Below are positions 43,564 to 52,152 of a DNA stretch of 64,000 nt, piece by piece. The translations under genes were made by a program, and so were the position numbers. Below the pieces are notes generated by a model, which saw only the letters and a list, made by a program, of their open reading frames with translations, did not search any database and was not told the DNA's origin. This DNA is from Hoyosella levis (GTDB taxonomy: Bacteria; Actinomycetota; Actinomycetes; Mycobacteriales; Mycobacteriaceae). How positions within the stretch are numbered: position 1 is the stretch's first letter; each line of letters starts with the position of its first letter. The stretch is from contig NZ_BQYM01000002.1 of assembly GCF_026008515.1 (NCBI RefSeq), positions 310,001 through 374,000 of the forward strand, in the 5' to 3' direction.

Positions 43564-44541
43564 ATGGATGCCGACGCACTCGCCGATGCCATCCGGGATG
43601 GTCGGCGCGCCGACCTCGCCCGCGCCATCACTCTCGTTGAATCCACCCGCCGCGATCATCGCGACCAGGCCCAGCAGCTCCTGCTGAAGCTGCTGCCCGG
43701 CTCCGGCAGCGCCTACCGCGTCGGCATCACCGGCGTTCCAGGCGTGGGCAAGTCCACCTTCATCGATGCCCTCGGCATGCAGCTGATCGGCAAGGGGCAC
43801 CGGGTCGCGGTCCTCGCGGTGGATCCCTCCTCCACCCGCACCGGTGGCTCCATCCTCGGCGACAAGACCCGCATGGCCCGCCTCTCCGTGGAGCCGGATG
43901 CCTATATCCGTCCGTCCCCGACCGCGGGGACGCTAGGCGGCGTCGCCAAGGCCACGCGCGAGACCATGGTGCTCGTCGAGGCCGCGGGCTATGACGTCAT
44001 TCTCGTCGAGACCGTTGGAGTCGGGCAGTCCGAGGTGACGGTCGCCAACATGGTCGATTGCTTTACCTTCCTCACCCTCGCCCGCACCGGCGACCAGCTA
44101 CAGGGCATCAAGAAGGGTGTCCTCGAGCTCGCCGACGTGGTCGCGGTGAACAAGGCAGACGGGCCGCACGAGCGCGATGCAAGGAAGGCGGCCCGCGAGC
44201 TTGCCGGGGCGATGCGGCTGATCCACCCGCGGGGGTCGCTCTGGCAGCCTCCCGTGCTGACGATGAGCGCGCTCGAGGACTCGGGCATCGACACCTTCTG
44301 GGAGACCGTGCAGCGCCACCGCCGCACCCTCACCGAGGCTGGTGTGTTCGACGAGCGGCGCAGCCAGCAGCAGGTCGACTGGACCTGGACGATGGTGCAC
44401 GATCAGCTCCTGCAGCGGCTCGCCGAGAACCCGGCCGTGAAGAGCATGCGCGGCGAGGTGGAAGCAGCCGTGCGCGGCGGCGAGCTGACTGCTGCGCTGG
44501 GCGCGCAGCGCATCCTGGATGCCTTCGACGGCACAACCTGA
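43564..44541 (+). CDS. meaB: MeaB, G-protein chaperone of methylmalonyl-CoA mutase
   Basis: GTPase of the G3E family, 325 residues, which loads and protects the cobalamin cofactor of MutAB. P-loop GVPGVGKST at 57-65, the DPSS stretch after VLAVDP, the switch region [12 protein letters not shown] and the base-recognition motif VNKAD are all present. It starts two bases after the mutB stop, so it is in the same operon. Rv1496 orthologue. Here the toxin-antitoxin genes that lie between mutB and meaB in M. tuberculosis are absent. Confidence 0.95.
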   Translation: MDADALADAIRDGRRADLARAITLVESTRRDHRDQAQQLLLKLLPGSGSAYRVGITGVPGVGKSTFIDALGMQLIGKGHRVAVLAVDPSSTRTGGSILGDKTRMARLSVEPDAYIRPSPTAGTLGGVAKATRETMVLVEAAGYDVILVETVGVGQSEVTVANMVDCFTFLTLARTGDQLQGIKKGVLELADVVAVNKADGPHERDARKAARELAGAMRLIHPRGSLWQPPVLTMSALEDSGIDTFWETVQRHRRTLTEAGVFDERRSQQQVDWTWTMVHDQLLQRLAENPAVKSMRGEVEAAVRGGELTAALGAQRILDAFDGTT

Positions 44542-44546
44542 CGCTG

Positions 44547-44843
44547 TCACAGATCGTCGAGGTCGATCATGCCGTCCTGCAGCACGCGGGCGAGCAGCGC
44601 TGCCTTGGTGCTCGCGGGCCTTCCCACTGCGGCGTACTTGGCGCGTACCCGGGCGAGGTAGGTGTTGATGGTGCCGATCGCGACGTTGAGCTCACCGGAG
44701 ACCTCATCCTTCGTGTCGGCCTTGATCCAGGCGAGCAGGACCTCCTCCTCGCGCTTGGACAGGCTAGGCCGGGGTCGCGCGACGTTCTCCTCGTCATCGT
44801 TGTCGCGGGGCGGTGCCGGGGGGAACGTGGTGAGGCTTATCAT
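44547..44843 (-). CDS. Stand-alone LuxR-type HTH protein
   Basis: A 98-residue protein that is almost only a GerE/LuxR DNA-binding domain: SKREEEVLLAWIKADTKDEV, then VAIGTINTYLARVRAKYAAVG as recognition helix. The short N-terminus is acidic (PRDNDDEENVARPRP), and there is no receiver or ligand domain. ATG 44843 has AAAGG about 8 bases upstream; a start at 44888 would add 15 residues. It ends 5 bases from convergent meaB and may mark the left border of the accessory interval. The target is unknown. Confidence 0.82.
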   Translation of the reverse strand: MISLTTFPPAPPRDNDDEENVARPRPSLSKREEEVLLAWIKADTKDEVSGELNVAIGTINTYLARVRAKYAAVGRPASTKAALLARVLQDGMIDLDDL

Positions 44844-44932
44844 CGCTAGGCCTTTCCAGGATGGGCGTTTTGCGGTATCTGTCCCCACTATCGGCCACGG
44901 ACGAATCGGACTTCAATCGTGTACGAATTGCC

Positions 44933-44959
44933 CATACGAAGTCAATACAGCCTCGTATG
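44933..44959. promoter_or_regulatory. Inverted repeat upstream of the LuxR-type gene
   Basis: CATACGA (44933-44939) and TCGTATG (44953-44959) form perfect 7-base arms around 13 bases. An extra TACGAA lies at 44922. The site is 90-116 bases upstream of the HTH gene start and could be its own operator; this is inference. Confidence 0.45.
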
Positions 44960-45013
44960 ACGTCGATGCAGATGACGGCGTCATCGCTGATGAACGGGGG
45001 TGCCCGGGCATGC

Positions 45014-46738
45014 TCACTGAGGACGAGGGCGTGGCTGATCGTCCATGCCGGGCGTGCTTGGTGCTAGCGCCGCCGCGAGCTCCTCGGGCGTGCGCGGGAA
45101 CCACGGCCAATCCAGCTCCCCCGCGAGCGTCGCGAGCTGAGGAGCTCTCCCATAGATCTCAGCGAGCAGGCCTCGCCCCACCATCGCCGCCACGGGCCGA
45201 TCCGCCACGACCCGGCCCTGGTGGAGCAGCACTAGACGATCGCACTGCTCGACCGCGAAATCCACATCATGGGTGATGATCACCACGGTGCGCCGCTGCT
45301 CGCGGAGCACACCGAGCACCATCTCGAGCCGGGCGAGGTCACCGGCATCGAGTCCCACCGTCGGCTCATCGAGCACCACGACGGGAGTACGCATCGCCAG
45401 GACGCAGGCGAGCGCGAGCATCAGCCGCCCCGCCCGTCCGAGATCGTGCGGATGCGCGCGCTCCTGCCCTGCCAGCCCCGTGAGGTGCAGCGCCTCCGCG
45501 ACACGATCGCTCGCATCATGGAAACCGCACGCGCGCGGCCCGAACTCCACCTCGTCGAGGACCGTATGGGCGAACAGTTGCGCATCGGGATCCTGCATGA
45601 CGATGCCCACGCGCTGAGCCAGCCGATGCACGGGAGCTTCGCGGGTATCGAGCCCACCCACGCGGACTGTCCCTGAAGCGGGCAGCACCGTGCCGTTGAG
45701 CAGCGCGGCGAGCGTCGATTTGCCGGCGCCGTTGCGGCCCACGATGGCGAGCCGGTTGCCGTCGGGGATCAACAGCGACACCCGATCGAGAGCGGGAGCG
45801 ACCCCGCCATGATCGACGACGGCCCCCTCGAGCTCGATCGACACGCCGCGGTCCCGGTCGAGAGCGTGATCGCCATCGATGCGCTCCGGATGATCCGGCT
45901 CCTTGTCGCGCAGCCGGTACGGCGCGAACACCGCCTTGGCGTCCTGCAGCGTCACGGGAAGCGGCCGCGCCGGGAGGTCCGCGAGCTGGGCCGCGATGCT
46001 GTAACGGCTGGGCCGCGCGCCCGTGGATGCAAGCTCGGGGGAGCCCAGGATCTCCCGAGCGGCTCCGGTCGCGGCGACACGGCCCCCGCTGAGCACCGCG
46101 ATGGTGCTGGCATGCTCGGCGAGCAGCACTGGATCATTCTCGACCAGCAGGATGGTCGTCCCTGCCTTTCGCGCCAGGTGCAGGAGCTCGGAGACGCGTT
46201 CCCGGCCGTGGGGGTCGAGCATCGTCGTCGGCTCGTCGAGCACCAGCACCTGGGGACGAGCTACCAGGATCGCGGCAATGGCAACGCACTGCTGCTCGCC
46301 ACCGGAGAGGGCGCGCGGATGCCGGGGGAGCAGGTGCTCGATCTGCAGCGCGTCGGCAATGGCGGCGACGCGCTCGCGCATCACGCGGCGGGCGATGCCG
46401 CGCTGCTCGAGACCGAACGCGATCTCGTCCTCCACCGTATCGGTGATGCCGGTCAGCTGGGTGGCGGCATTGTCGCCGACGAACCCGACCAGCCCGGCGC
46501 GCTCGCGCAACGACATCGCGTGGATGTCGTGTCCCGCGATAGTGATGGTGCCCCCGAGCAGGCCATGCCCGTGCCAGCCCGCGGTGAGCCGCGCCAGGGT
46601 CGTCTTGCCGCTGCCGTTGGCACCGATGATCCCGGTGCAGCTGCCCCTCTCCGCGCTCAGCCCGAGTTCGTCGAGGGCGGGGCCATTCGAGTGGGGGTAC
46701 TCGTACGACAGGCCCGTCACATGGATCATCAGGGTCAT
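45014..46738 (-). CDS. Fused ECF transporter ATPase (EcfA-EcfA')
   Basis: Two ABC domains in one chain of 574 residues, the energising part of an energy-coupling factor importer. NBD1 has Walker A GANGSGKTT (39-47), signature LSGGE (144-148) and Walker B VLDEP, but its switch histidine is replaced (VEND, N201). NBD2 has Walker A GRNGAGKST (334-342), Walker B VVLDEP and an intact switch histidine (ITHD), but its signature is LGRAG (433-437) instead of LSGGQ. Combined across the dimer, this predicts one intact and one degenerate ATP site. ATG 46738 overlaps the EcfT stop by 4 bases. Confidence 0.9.
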   Translation of the reverse strand: MTLMIHVTGLSYEYPHSNGPALDELGLSAERGSCTGIIGANGSGKTTLARLTAGWHGHGLLGGTITIAGHDIHAMSLRERAGLVGFVGDNAATQLTGITDTVEDEIAFGLEQRGIARRVMRERVAAIADALQIEHLLPRHPRALSGGEQQCVAIAAILVARPQVLVLDEPTTMLDPHGRERVSELLHLARKAGTTILLVENDPVLLAEHASTIAVLSGGRVAATGAAREILGSPELASTGARPSRYSIAAQLADLPARPLPVTLQDAKAVFAPYRLRDKEPDHPERIDGDHALDRDRGVSIELEGAVVDHGGVAPALDRVSLLIPDGNRLAIVGRNGAGKSTLAALLNGTVLPASGTVRVGGLDTREAPVHRLAQRVGIVMQDPDAQLFAHTVLDEVEFGPRACGFHDASDRVAEALHLTGLAGQERAHPHDLGRAGRLMLALACVLAMRTPVVVLDEPTVGLDAGDLARLEMVLGVLREQRRTVVIITHDVDFAVEQCDRLVLLHQGRVVADRPVAAMVGRGLLAEIYGRAPQLATLAGELDWPWFPRTPEELAAALAPSTPGMDDQPRPRPQ

Positions 46739-47472
46739 CCCGCCACCAGCACGATCACCACGGCGATAGTCAGGGAAACCAGCAGCACGCACGCGAGCCG
46801 CTCCCATTGGGGGAACTCGAGGGACCGGTAGGTCGTTGGCCGTCGCGCGGCGCCGAAGCCGCGTTGCTCCAGCATGAAGGCCCTCTCCCCGGACTGCGCG
46901 ATGATGCGCAGGACCACCGGCAATGCGACTCGGGCGATGATCCGGAGGCGATGCACCGGGCCGCCGTGGGTCCGCAGGCCACGGGCACGCTGGGCGTCCA
47001 GCACGGTCGTGGCATGATCGCGCAGTTCCGGGACAAGGGTGACGCTGGACATCACGATGTAGCTGATCCGCGGGCTCACTCCGACGCTTGTCAGCGCGGG
47101 CATCATCCGAGCGGGCGTCACTGCCGATCCGATCACGAGGAACAGGGCGACGCTGGTGCCGATGCGCAGGCTCAGCAGCGCCGCGAACGCCAGGCCCTCC
47201 GTGGTCACCCGGGCCGGACCCAGGCTGGCCAGCTCGGTGACGCCCTCCGGATAGAACAAGCCCTGCAGGAGGAAGGCCAGCACGGCGAACGGCGCGGCGA
47301 GGATTACCCAGGTACTAGCTCGGCCGCAGCGCGCGAGCAGCACGACCAGGACAAGCATCCCGGGAAGCAGCCCCCACCAGACCGGCGTGACGAACACCAG
47401 CACGATCAAGCACAGGAAGCCGATGAGTAGCAGGACGGGGTGGCGGCGCCGCGCCCAGCCCATCTCATCCAT
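46735..47472 (-). CDS. ECF transporter transmembrane subunit EcfT
   Basis: A 245-residue polytopic membrane protein of the CbiQ/EcfT family. Two cytosolic coupling motifs with the Ala-Arg-Gly type sequence are visible, AQRARGLRT and MLEQRGFGAARRPT, which dock on the ATPase. Four to five hydrophobic segments are present. It overlaps the S component gene by 8 bases at the 5' end and the ATPase gene by 4 at the 3' end, so all three subunits are translationally coupled. Confidence 0.9.
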   Translation of the reverse strand: MDEMGWARRRHPVLLLIGFLCLIVLVFVTPVWWGLLPGMLVLVVLLARCGRASTWVILAAPFAVLAFLLQGLFYPEGVTELASLGPARVTTEGLAFAALLSLRIGTSVALFLVIGSAVTPARMMPALTSVGVSPRISYIVMSSVTLVPELRDHATTVLDAQRARGLRTHGGPVHRLRIIARVALPVVLRIIAQSGERAFMLEQRGFGAARRPTTYRSLEFPQWERLACVLLVSLTIAVVIVLVAG

Positions 47473-48253
47473 GGACTGGATCCGGCGAGCGCGCCGGTCT
47501 TGTCATCGCGGGCCCGAACTGGGCGAGCACGCGCTGTGGCAGCGCTGCGAGGACCAGCGCCGCGACGGTGAAGATGATCGCCTTGTCCAGCGGATCGAAC
47601 ATCAGGCCCTGCAGCGTGGTTGCCTGGAGCAGGCTCGACCCCATCGCGCGGAGCGCGGCGACCGCGGCCGTCGCGCCGCCCCCAGTGGTTCCACCGAACG
47701 CGAACGCCGCGATGGGCGCGGCCACAAGCGCGGTCACCACCCCTGTCAGCGCGCCCGCGATCGGGGCGGTCCAGATGCGGCGGAACAGCCCCGCCCGGGC
47801 CATGTATCCGGCGATCGCGCCGGTGAGGGCGGCCACCGAGGCGAAGGCGGTGGCCACGGGCGCAAGTGTCACGCCCCAGACGACGTTGCCGAGCACGCCT
47901 GCCGCGATGCCCGCTGCCGGGCCCGCGAGCGCACCGACGAGGACCGTGCCGAGCGAATCCAGATATAGGTTGATTCCCAGCTGCGAGGTGATCTGGCCCA
48001 TGACGATGTTCAGCGCGATCGCGCTCGGGATCAGCGCGACCGTCGTGAGCGGCAGCCGGTGGATCACCCCGGCGAGGAGCAGCAGCGCGCCCGCGATATT
48101 GCCGACGAGCGCGATCACGCTTGCCGCGCCGGCACCATCGGGGAGGCCCTCGGGGCGCAGCAGCACCAGGTACAAGTAGGTGGTGACGATGATGCCAGCG
48201 CCGAGCAACATGCTCGCGCGATGACGGGGAAGGATCTGGTTCGGGGCGGCCAC
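47465..48253 (-). CDS. ECF transporter substrate-binding (S) component
   Basis: A 262-residue membrane protein with about six to seven hydrophobic helices. The stretch NLYLDSLGTVLVGALAGPAA is typical of ECF S components. The family is not one of the well-defined vitamin types by eye (riboflavin, biotin, thiamine). The gene upstream in the same orientation encodes a nucleoside hydrolase, so a nucleoside or base is the most reasonable substrate; that is inference. GTG 48253 has AGGAG 5 bases upstream. A -10-like TATCAT on the minus strand (48323-48328) may be its own promoter. Confidence 0.82.
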   Translation of the reverse strand: MAAPNQILPRHRASMLLGAGIIVTTYLYLVLLRPEGLPDGAGAASVIALVGNIAGALLLLAGVIHRLPLTTVALIPSAIALNIVMGQITSQLGINLYLDSLGTVLVGALAGPAAGIAAGVLGNVVWGVTLAPVATAFASVAALTGAIAGYMARAGLFRRIWTAPIAGALTGVVTALVAAPIAAFAFGGTTGGGATAAVAALRAMGSSLLQATTLQGLMFDPLDKAIIFTVAALVLAALPQRVLAQFGPAMTRPARSPDPVHG

Positions 48254-48322
48254 GTCCACTCCTGCTCGGCTCGACGACAATGCGGTCTTGTCCAGGCCGC
48301 CGCTGCCCCGACGGCGTGGAGA

Positions 48323-48328
48323 ATGATA
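48323..48328 (-). promoter_or_regulatory. Possible internal promoter of the ECF genes
   Basis: On the minus strand TATCAT sits about 70 bases before the S component start, in the 119-base gap after the voltage-sensor gene. No convincing -35 element was seen. Confidence 0.35.
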
Positions 48329-48372
48329 GCAGCACCGCAGCTGAACCGGACACCCGCGGCGAGCGCGGGGGA

Positions 48373-48999
48373 CTAGCTGCGCCGCTGCCGGTAGCGCAAG
48401 GTCACCAGGGTCGTCGCGAAGACGATCAGCCCAGCCACGATGGCCGGGACCGGGCCAAGGTTGTCGAGCACCCAGGACGCGGCCTGCCGGGTGCCGCTGC
48501 CAGGATCGGCGAGCGCGAACACGACGAACACCGTCGCCACCACGGTCAGTCCCGCGATCACAACGGTGCCCGAGCGCCGGCCCATGCCAGTGCGCTGCTG
48601 CATGATCCGCCCCGCCTTGATGATGCGCGAGACGCGCAGGATACGCAGCGCGCCGAGCCACGCGATCGCGCGCACGATCTGCAGCGGCCCGATGGCCAGC
48701 ACCACCGCTGGGATCATCGCCGCTGTGAGCAGCAAGGTCCACTTGTGCCGGGTGGCCCAGCGCCAGGCGTCCCCGCTTACCATCATCAGCACCAGCGACT
48801 CGCCCACGATCACCAGCGCGGTGAGCCAGTTGACGATGTGCCCCAGGGTTGCCAGCGGGCCGTCGATGAGGGTCAGGAATACCGCCGGCACCGAGACGAG
48901 TGCTGCCACCAGCACGGGCAGGGCGAGGGATTGCTCCCATCGCTCGACGCGGTCATCGCCGGACGGCGGCCGGGGGCCGTCCGGCTCAGCGCTGCCCAT
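48373..48999 (-). CDS. Voltage-sensor-like membrane protein lacking a pore filter
   Basis: A 208-residue protein with the helix order of a voltage-gated cation channel. S1 is near 27-45, S2 near 56-74 with E67, and S3 near 86-103. The S4-like helix has basic residues every third position: R119, R122, R125, K128 and R131, with R110 before. Two further helices (about 145-162 and 186-202) sit where S5 and S6 would be, but the connecting loop is short and has no TVGYG-type selectivity filter. Conduction of potassium is therefore doubtful. It overlaps the nucleoside hydrolase gene by 14 bases. Confidence 0.78.
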   Translation of the reverse strand: MGSAEPDGPRPPSGDDRVERWEQSLALPVLVAALVSVPAVFLTLIDGPLATLGHIVNWLTALVIVGESLVLMMVSGDAWRWATRHKWTLLLTAAMIPAVVLAIGPLQIVRAIAWLGALRILRVSRIIKAGRIMQQRTGMGRRSGTVVIAGLTVVATVFVVFALADPGSGTRQAASWVLDNLGPVPAIVAGLIVFATTLVTLRYRQRRS

Positions 49000-50026
49000 C
49001 AGCCGTCAACGATGCCGCGAAGCTGCCCACGCGCTGCACGAGGTGCGCGAGGAACGCCTCCGGATCGGTATCGGTGGCGATGTCGGCGTTGGGATGCCGG
49101 CCCCACATGCCTGCCCAGTCCGCGACGGTCGTGCCGCGCGTGATGGTTCCCGCCAGCTCCACGTCCACCGTGGCCGCGCGGGTCCTCGCCCAGAGCGGGT
49201 TCAGGGCGACCGCCGCGGCGAACGGATCGTGCATGTGCGCGATGAAGCCCTGGTCGTAGGCCCGATGGAACTCCATGTAGAACCGGATCGCATCGGCGAG
49301 GTGCCGGATGATCGGGTTGGGGGACGTGGAGCGCTCCCCGAGCGGGTCGTCGGCCACGATGCGCTCGCCCGGCGCGCCCGCCACCTCGGCGAGCGCGCTG
49401 ACGTGCTCGGGGAGCAGGATGATGCGCTCGGTCAGATCGAGCGGGCAGACGATCGGCAGCGGATGGGTCTCGGCCGCGCCGAACGCATCGAACACCTGCT
49501 TCGCCGCTTCCGGGTCGACCGAGATGTTCCACTCGGTGGTCGGGGTGGTGTTGCCGGGATGGTGGAATGCCCCGCCCATGATCACCAACCGGGAAAGCAT
49601 CTCCGGCAGCCGCGGCTCGAGGTCGAGGGCGAGCGCGAGATTCGTCAGCGGACCTGTCACAAGGCCGACGAGAGCTCCCTCGTGCGCGCGCGCCTGCTCC
49701 ACCCACAGCTCGGCCGCGGTGAGCGGGGACAGCTCTCGCCGGGCCGCCGGCAGCTCGGCGTAGCCGATGCCCTGCGGGCCGTGGGTTTCCTCGCTGGTGC
49801 GCAGGTCATCGAGGATCGGCGCCCCTGCCCCCAGTGCCACCGGGATATCCGGCGCTTCGCACAGATCAAGCCAGGCCAGGTTGTTCGCCGCGACCTGTCG
49901 CGCGGTCACATTGCCGCCAGTGGAGGCGATGCCCCGGATCCGGGCCTCCGGCGAGGCCAGCAGGTAGACCAGCGCGAGCGAATCATCGATGCCCGTATCG
50001 AGGTCGATCATTAGCTGCTGGCGCAT
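48986..50026 (-). CDS. Inosine/uridine-preferring nucleoside hydrolase family protein
   Basis: N-ribosyl hydrolase that would split nucleosides into base and ribose, cytosolic, 346 residues. The calcium and ribose-binding motif DLDTGIDD is at 8-15, GPLTNLALAL follows, and LVIMGGAFHHPGNTTPTTEW and the C-terminal HDPFAAAV complete the family pattern. ATG 50026 has GGAAGGAA upstream. It is the first gene of a run with the voltage-sensor protein and ECF transporter, which suggests nucleoside uptake and cleavage. No ribokinase or phosphoribosyltransferase gene is nearby. Confidence 0.92.
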   Translation of the reverse strand: MRQQLMIDLDTGIDDSLALVYLLASPEARIRGIASTGGNVTARQVAANNLAWLDLCEAPDIPVALGAGAPILDDLRTSEETHGPQGIGYAELPAARRELSPLTAAELWVEQARAHEGALVGLVTGPLTNLALALDLEPRLPEMLSRLVIMGGAFHHPGNTTPTTEWNISVDPEAAKQVFDAFGAAETHPLPIVCPLDLTERIILLPEHVSALAEVAGAPGERIVADDPLGERSTSPNPIIRHLADAIRFYMEFHRAYDQGFIAHMHDPFAAAVALNPLWARTRAATVDVELAGTITRGTTVADWAGMWGRHPNADIATDTDPEAFLAHLVQRVGSFAASLTADGQR

Positions 50027-50108
50027 GATTCATTCCTTCCCGCGTGGCCACTCGCATCCTACGAGATGGCGGGGAGCGCCGGTCACCAGGCCATGCGGGT
50101 CCAATGGT

Positions 50109-50121
50109 GGCCGAAGGTCCC
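50109..50121 (-). promoter_or_regulatory. Weak DosR-like site upstream of the first Acg gene
   Basis: On the minus strand GGGACCTTCGGCC matches the 13-base core of the DosR consensus GGGACTWWAGTCC at 10 positions; the outer positions match poorly. It lies about 130 bases before ATG 50251. Offered only as a candidate. Confidence 0.3.
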
Positions 50122-50250
50122 TGGCACTGGGGAATACCGGGGGGCGCGGCGGTGACTTTCTCCCGTGTCGGGAGGGGCGCCGAGCGAGCGACCCTGGAGA
50201 GTGACAGGACCACCAGGGCGCGCCGCGTCGCAACATCCGGGGAGAACACG

Positions 50251-51126
50251 ATGCCACACATCGACGTGCCCACGACAAAGCCTGCCCCCAGCGTGCAGGA
50301 CGCCCTCGGGATCGCCCGCCACGCGCCCTCGGTATGGAACCGGCAGCCCTGGCAGTGGCGCTTCGACGCCAAGGGACTGCACCTGAGCGCGGATCCCGAG
50401 CGGATGTCTGGTGTCCGGGACCCGCTCGGCAGGCTCACCACCCTCAGCTGCGGCGTTGCCCTTCACCACGGCCTGGTCGCGTTGCTCGGACAAGGCTGGG
50501 ACGGCGCGGTGCAGCGCTTCCCCCGCGGGCCCAGCGACACGCTCGTGGCGACAGTGCGGCTCGTGCCGCGCCGCGTGATCAGCCCGCGCGACATGGCGAT
50601 GTTCCTGGCGATCGAGCAGCGCCGCACCGAGACAAGGCCACTGGCCGCCCCCGCCCACGATCATGGGGTGTTCGCCGCGCTGCGCTCGAGCACCAAGCAG
50701 CATGGCGTGGGAATCACGATCCTTGACGACCATTCCGCATACCTCATCGTGCCCTCCGCGCGACTGCCCCTGCGCACCGAGCGGCTCGGGCACTGGGGCA
50801 TGGATCCCGACTACTCCGCGCTTGCTGTGCTCACCACCCGCCATGACACCCCGCGGGACTGGCTTCGCGCGGGGGAGGCACTCTCCGAGGCCCTGCTCGT
50901 CGCTACCTCCCATGGGCTCGCCACGTGCCCGGTCGTTGACCTCGCCGATCGGGAAGACATTGCCCGCGAGGCCCGCCGCTGCCACTCCAGCGACGGCTGG
51001 AGCGAGGGCTGGAGCGAGGGCGCTTTGCATCATGCGCAAGCAGTGATCCGGATCGGGATACGCCGCTACCCGGCACTACCGCGAACCAATCGGCGGGCCG
51101 TGCATGACCTCCTGCAATGCCGTTGA
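50251..51126 (+). CDS. Acg-family nitroreductase-like protein, first copy
   Basis: A 291-residue flavin-fold protein of the Acg (Rv2032/Rv3131) nitroreductase family. The family N-terminal motif is present as APSVWNRQPWQWRFD, followed by the central SCGVALHH and the C-terminal GEALSEALLVATSHGLATCP. In mycobacteria Acg proteins belong to the hypoxia/NO (DosR) response and are thought to bind FMN tightly rather than turn over as reductases. ATG 50251 has GGGAG 7 bases upstream. A paralogue follows 38 bases downstream. Confidence 0.87.
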   Translation: MPHIDVPTTKPAPSVQDALGIARHAPSVWNRQPWQWRFDAKGLHLSADPERMSGVRDPLGRLTTLSCGVALHHGLVALLGQGWDGAVQRFPRGPSDTLVATVRLVPRRVISPRDMAMFLAIEQRRTETRPLAAPAHDHGVFAALRSSTKQHGVGITILDDHSAYLIVPSARLPLRTERLGHWGMDPDYSALAVLTTRHDTPRDWLRAGEALSEALLVATSHGLATCPVVDLADREDIAREARRCHSSDGWSEGWSEGALHHAQAVIRIGIRRYPALPRTNRRAVHDLLQCR

Positions 51127-51164
51127 CCAATAGGCCTCATCCCTGCTCTCCGGAAGGCATTCCG

Positions 51165-52148
51165 ATGAACACGCTTCACACCCCCGGCCTCGCGGAACTC
51201 CGCTCGGCCGTCGATCAATCACGAAGCGCGCCCTCGATCCACAACTCGCAGCCCTGGCAATGGACCACTGATGGGCGCGTCCTGCGCCTGCGCCTCGACG
51301 AACTGCGGACGCTACGTCACGCGGACCCCCACGGGCGCCAGGCGATCATCAGCTGCGGCGCGGCCCTGCACCATGCCCGCGCCTCGCTGCGTGCCGCCGG
51401 CTGGGAGACGCGCGTCCACCCGATGCCTGGCCAGGATCCCCGGATCCTGGCCGAGGTCACCGCCGTCCCGCTCGATCGTCCTGATCCGCGCGTGGCCCGG
51501 ATCGTGGCCGCCATCCCACAGCGCCGCAGCGATCGCCGCCCCTACCGGCCGATCGAGCCGACCACGCTCGATGCTCTCGCGGCCACGCTCGCCACCGCTG
51601 CCCACGAGCTCGGCGTCTCCAGCACCCTCATCGACCACGACCTGCTGCCATTGATCACGCAGGCATCCGGCATGGTCACCGCCCAGCACCGGTACGACAC
51701 CGACTACCAGCACGACACTCACTGGTGGATCGGCGCGCGGACCCGCGACGAAGGCATCCCGGCCACGGCGCTGCCCCGCCCGGGCACTGGCAATGCCGCG
51801 GGCCGAGACTTCCAGACCGAGCGCGGCACGCTCGCGGCCACCAGCACGAACGACGGCGCTCGGATCCTCGTTCTCGCGACTGCCGGGGACTCGCCGACCG
51901 AGTGGCTGATGGCGGGGCAGGCGCTCTCCGCTGTGCTGCTCGAGGCCACGGCACGAGGGGTGGCGACATGCACGCTCACCCACATCACCGAGGAACCTGG
52001 GCCTCGGGACCTCGTCCACCAGGCAGCCGCGCGATCCGGGCCCTCCCTGGCGCTGCCGCAGGTCGCGGTACGCCTGGGCCTCGCGAGCGGACCGGCACTG
52101 CCACCAGTTCCGCGGCGGCGGCTCGAGGACACCCTGGAGACCGAGTAG
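51165..52148 (+). CDS. Acg-family nitroreductase-like protein, second copy
   Basis: A 327-residue paralogue of the preceding gene, same strand, with GGAAGG about 7 bases before ATG 51165. The family N-terminal motif is present as APSIHNSQPWQWTTD, then SCGAALHHARASLRAAG and GQALSAVLLEATARGVATCT. It is longer because of a central insert (about 145-210, with THWWIGARTRDEGIP) that is typical of Rv2032 and Rv3131 and mostly missing in copy 1. The pair is probably a two-gene operon ending 4 bases from convergent DUF2784. Confidence 0.88.
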   Translation: MNTLHTPGLAELRSAVDQSRSAPSIHNSQPWQWTTDGRVLRLRLDELRTLRHADPHGRQAIISCGAALHHARASLRAAGWETRVHPMPGQDPRILAEVTAVPLDRPDPRVARIVAAIPQRRSDRRPYRPIEPTTLDALAATLATAAHELGVSSTLIDHDLLPLITQASGMVTAQHRYDTDYQHDTHWWIGARTRDEGIPATALPRPGTGNAAGRDFQTERGTLAATSTNDGARILVLATAGDSPTEWLMAGQALSAVLLEATARGVATCTLTHITEEPGPRDLVHQAAARSGPSLALPQVAVRLGLASGPALPPVPRRRLEDTLETE

Positions 52149-52152
52149 AGGG

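Noticed and set aside
48140-48253. A riboswitch for a vitamin in front of the ECF genes
   Set aside because: No known aptamer core was recognised, and most of the tract is inside the S component coding region.
50109-50121. A true full DosR box
   Set aside because: Core matches at 10 of 13 positions but outer positions fail; kept only as a weak candidate.
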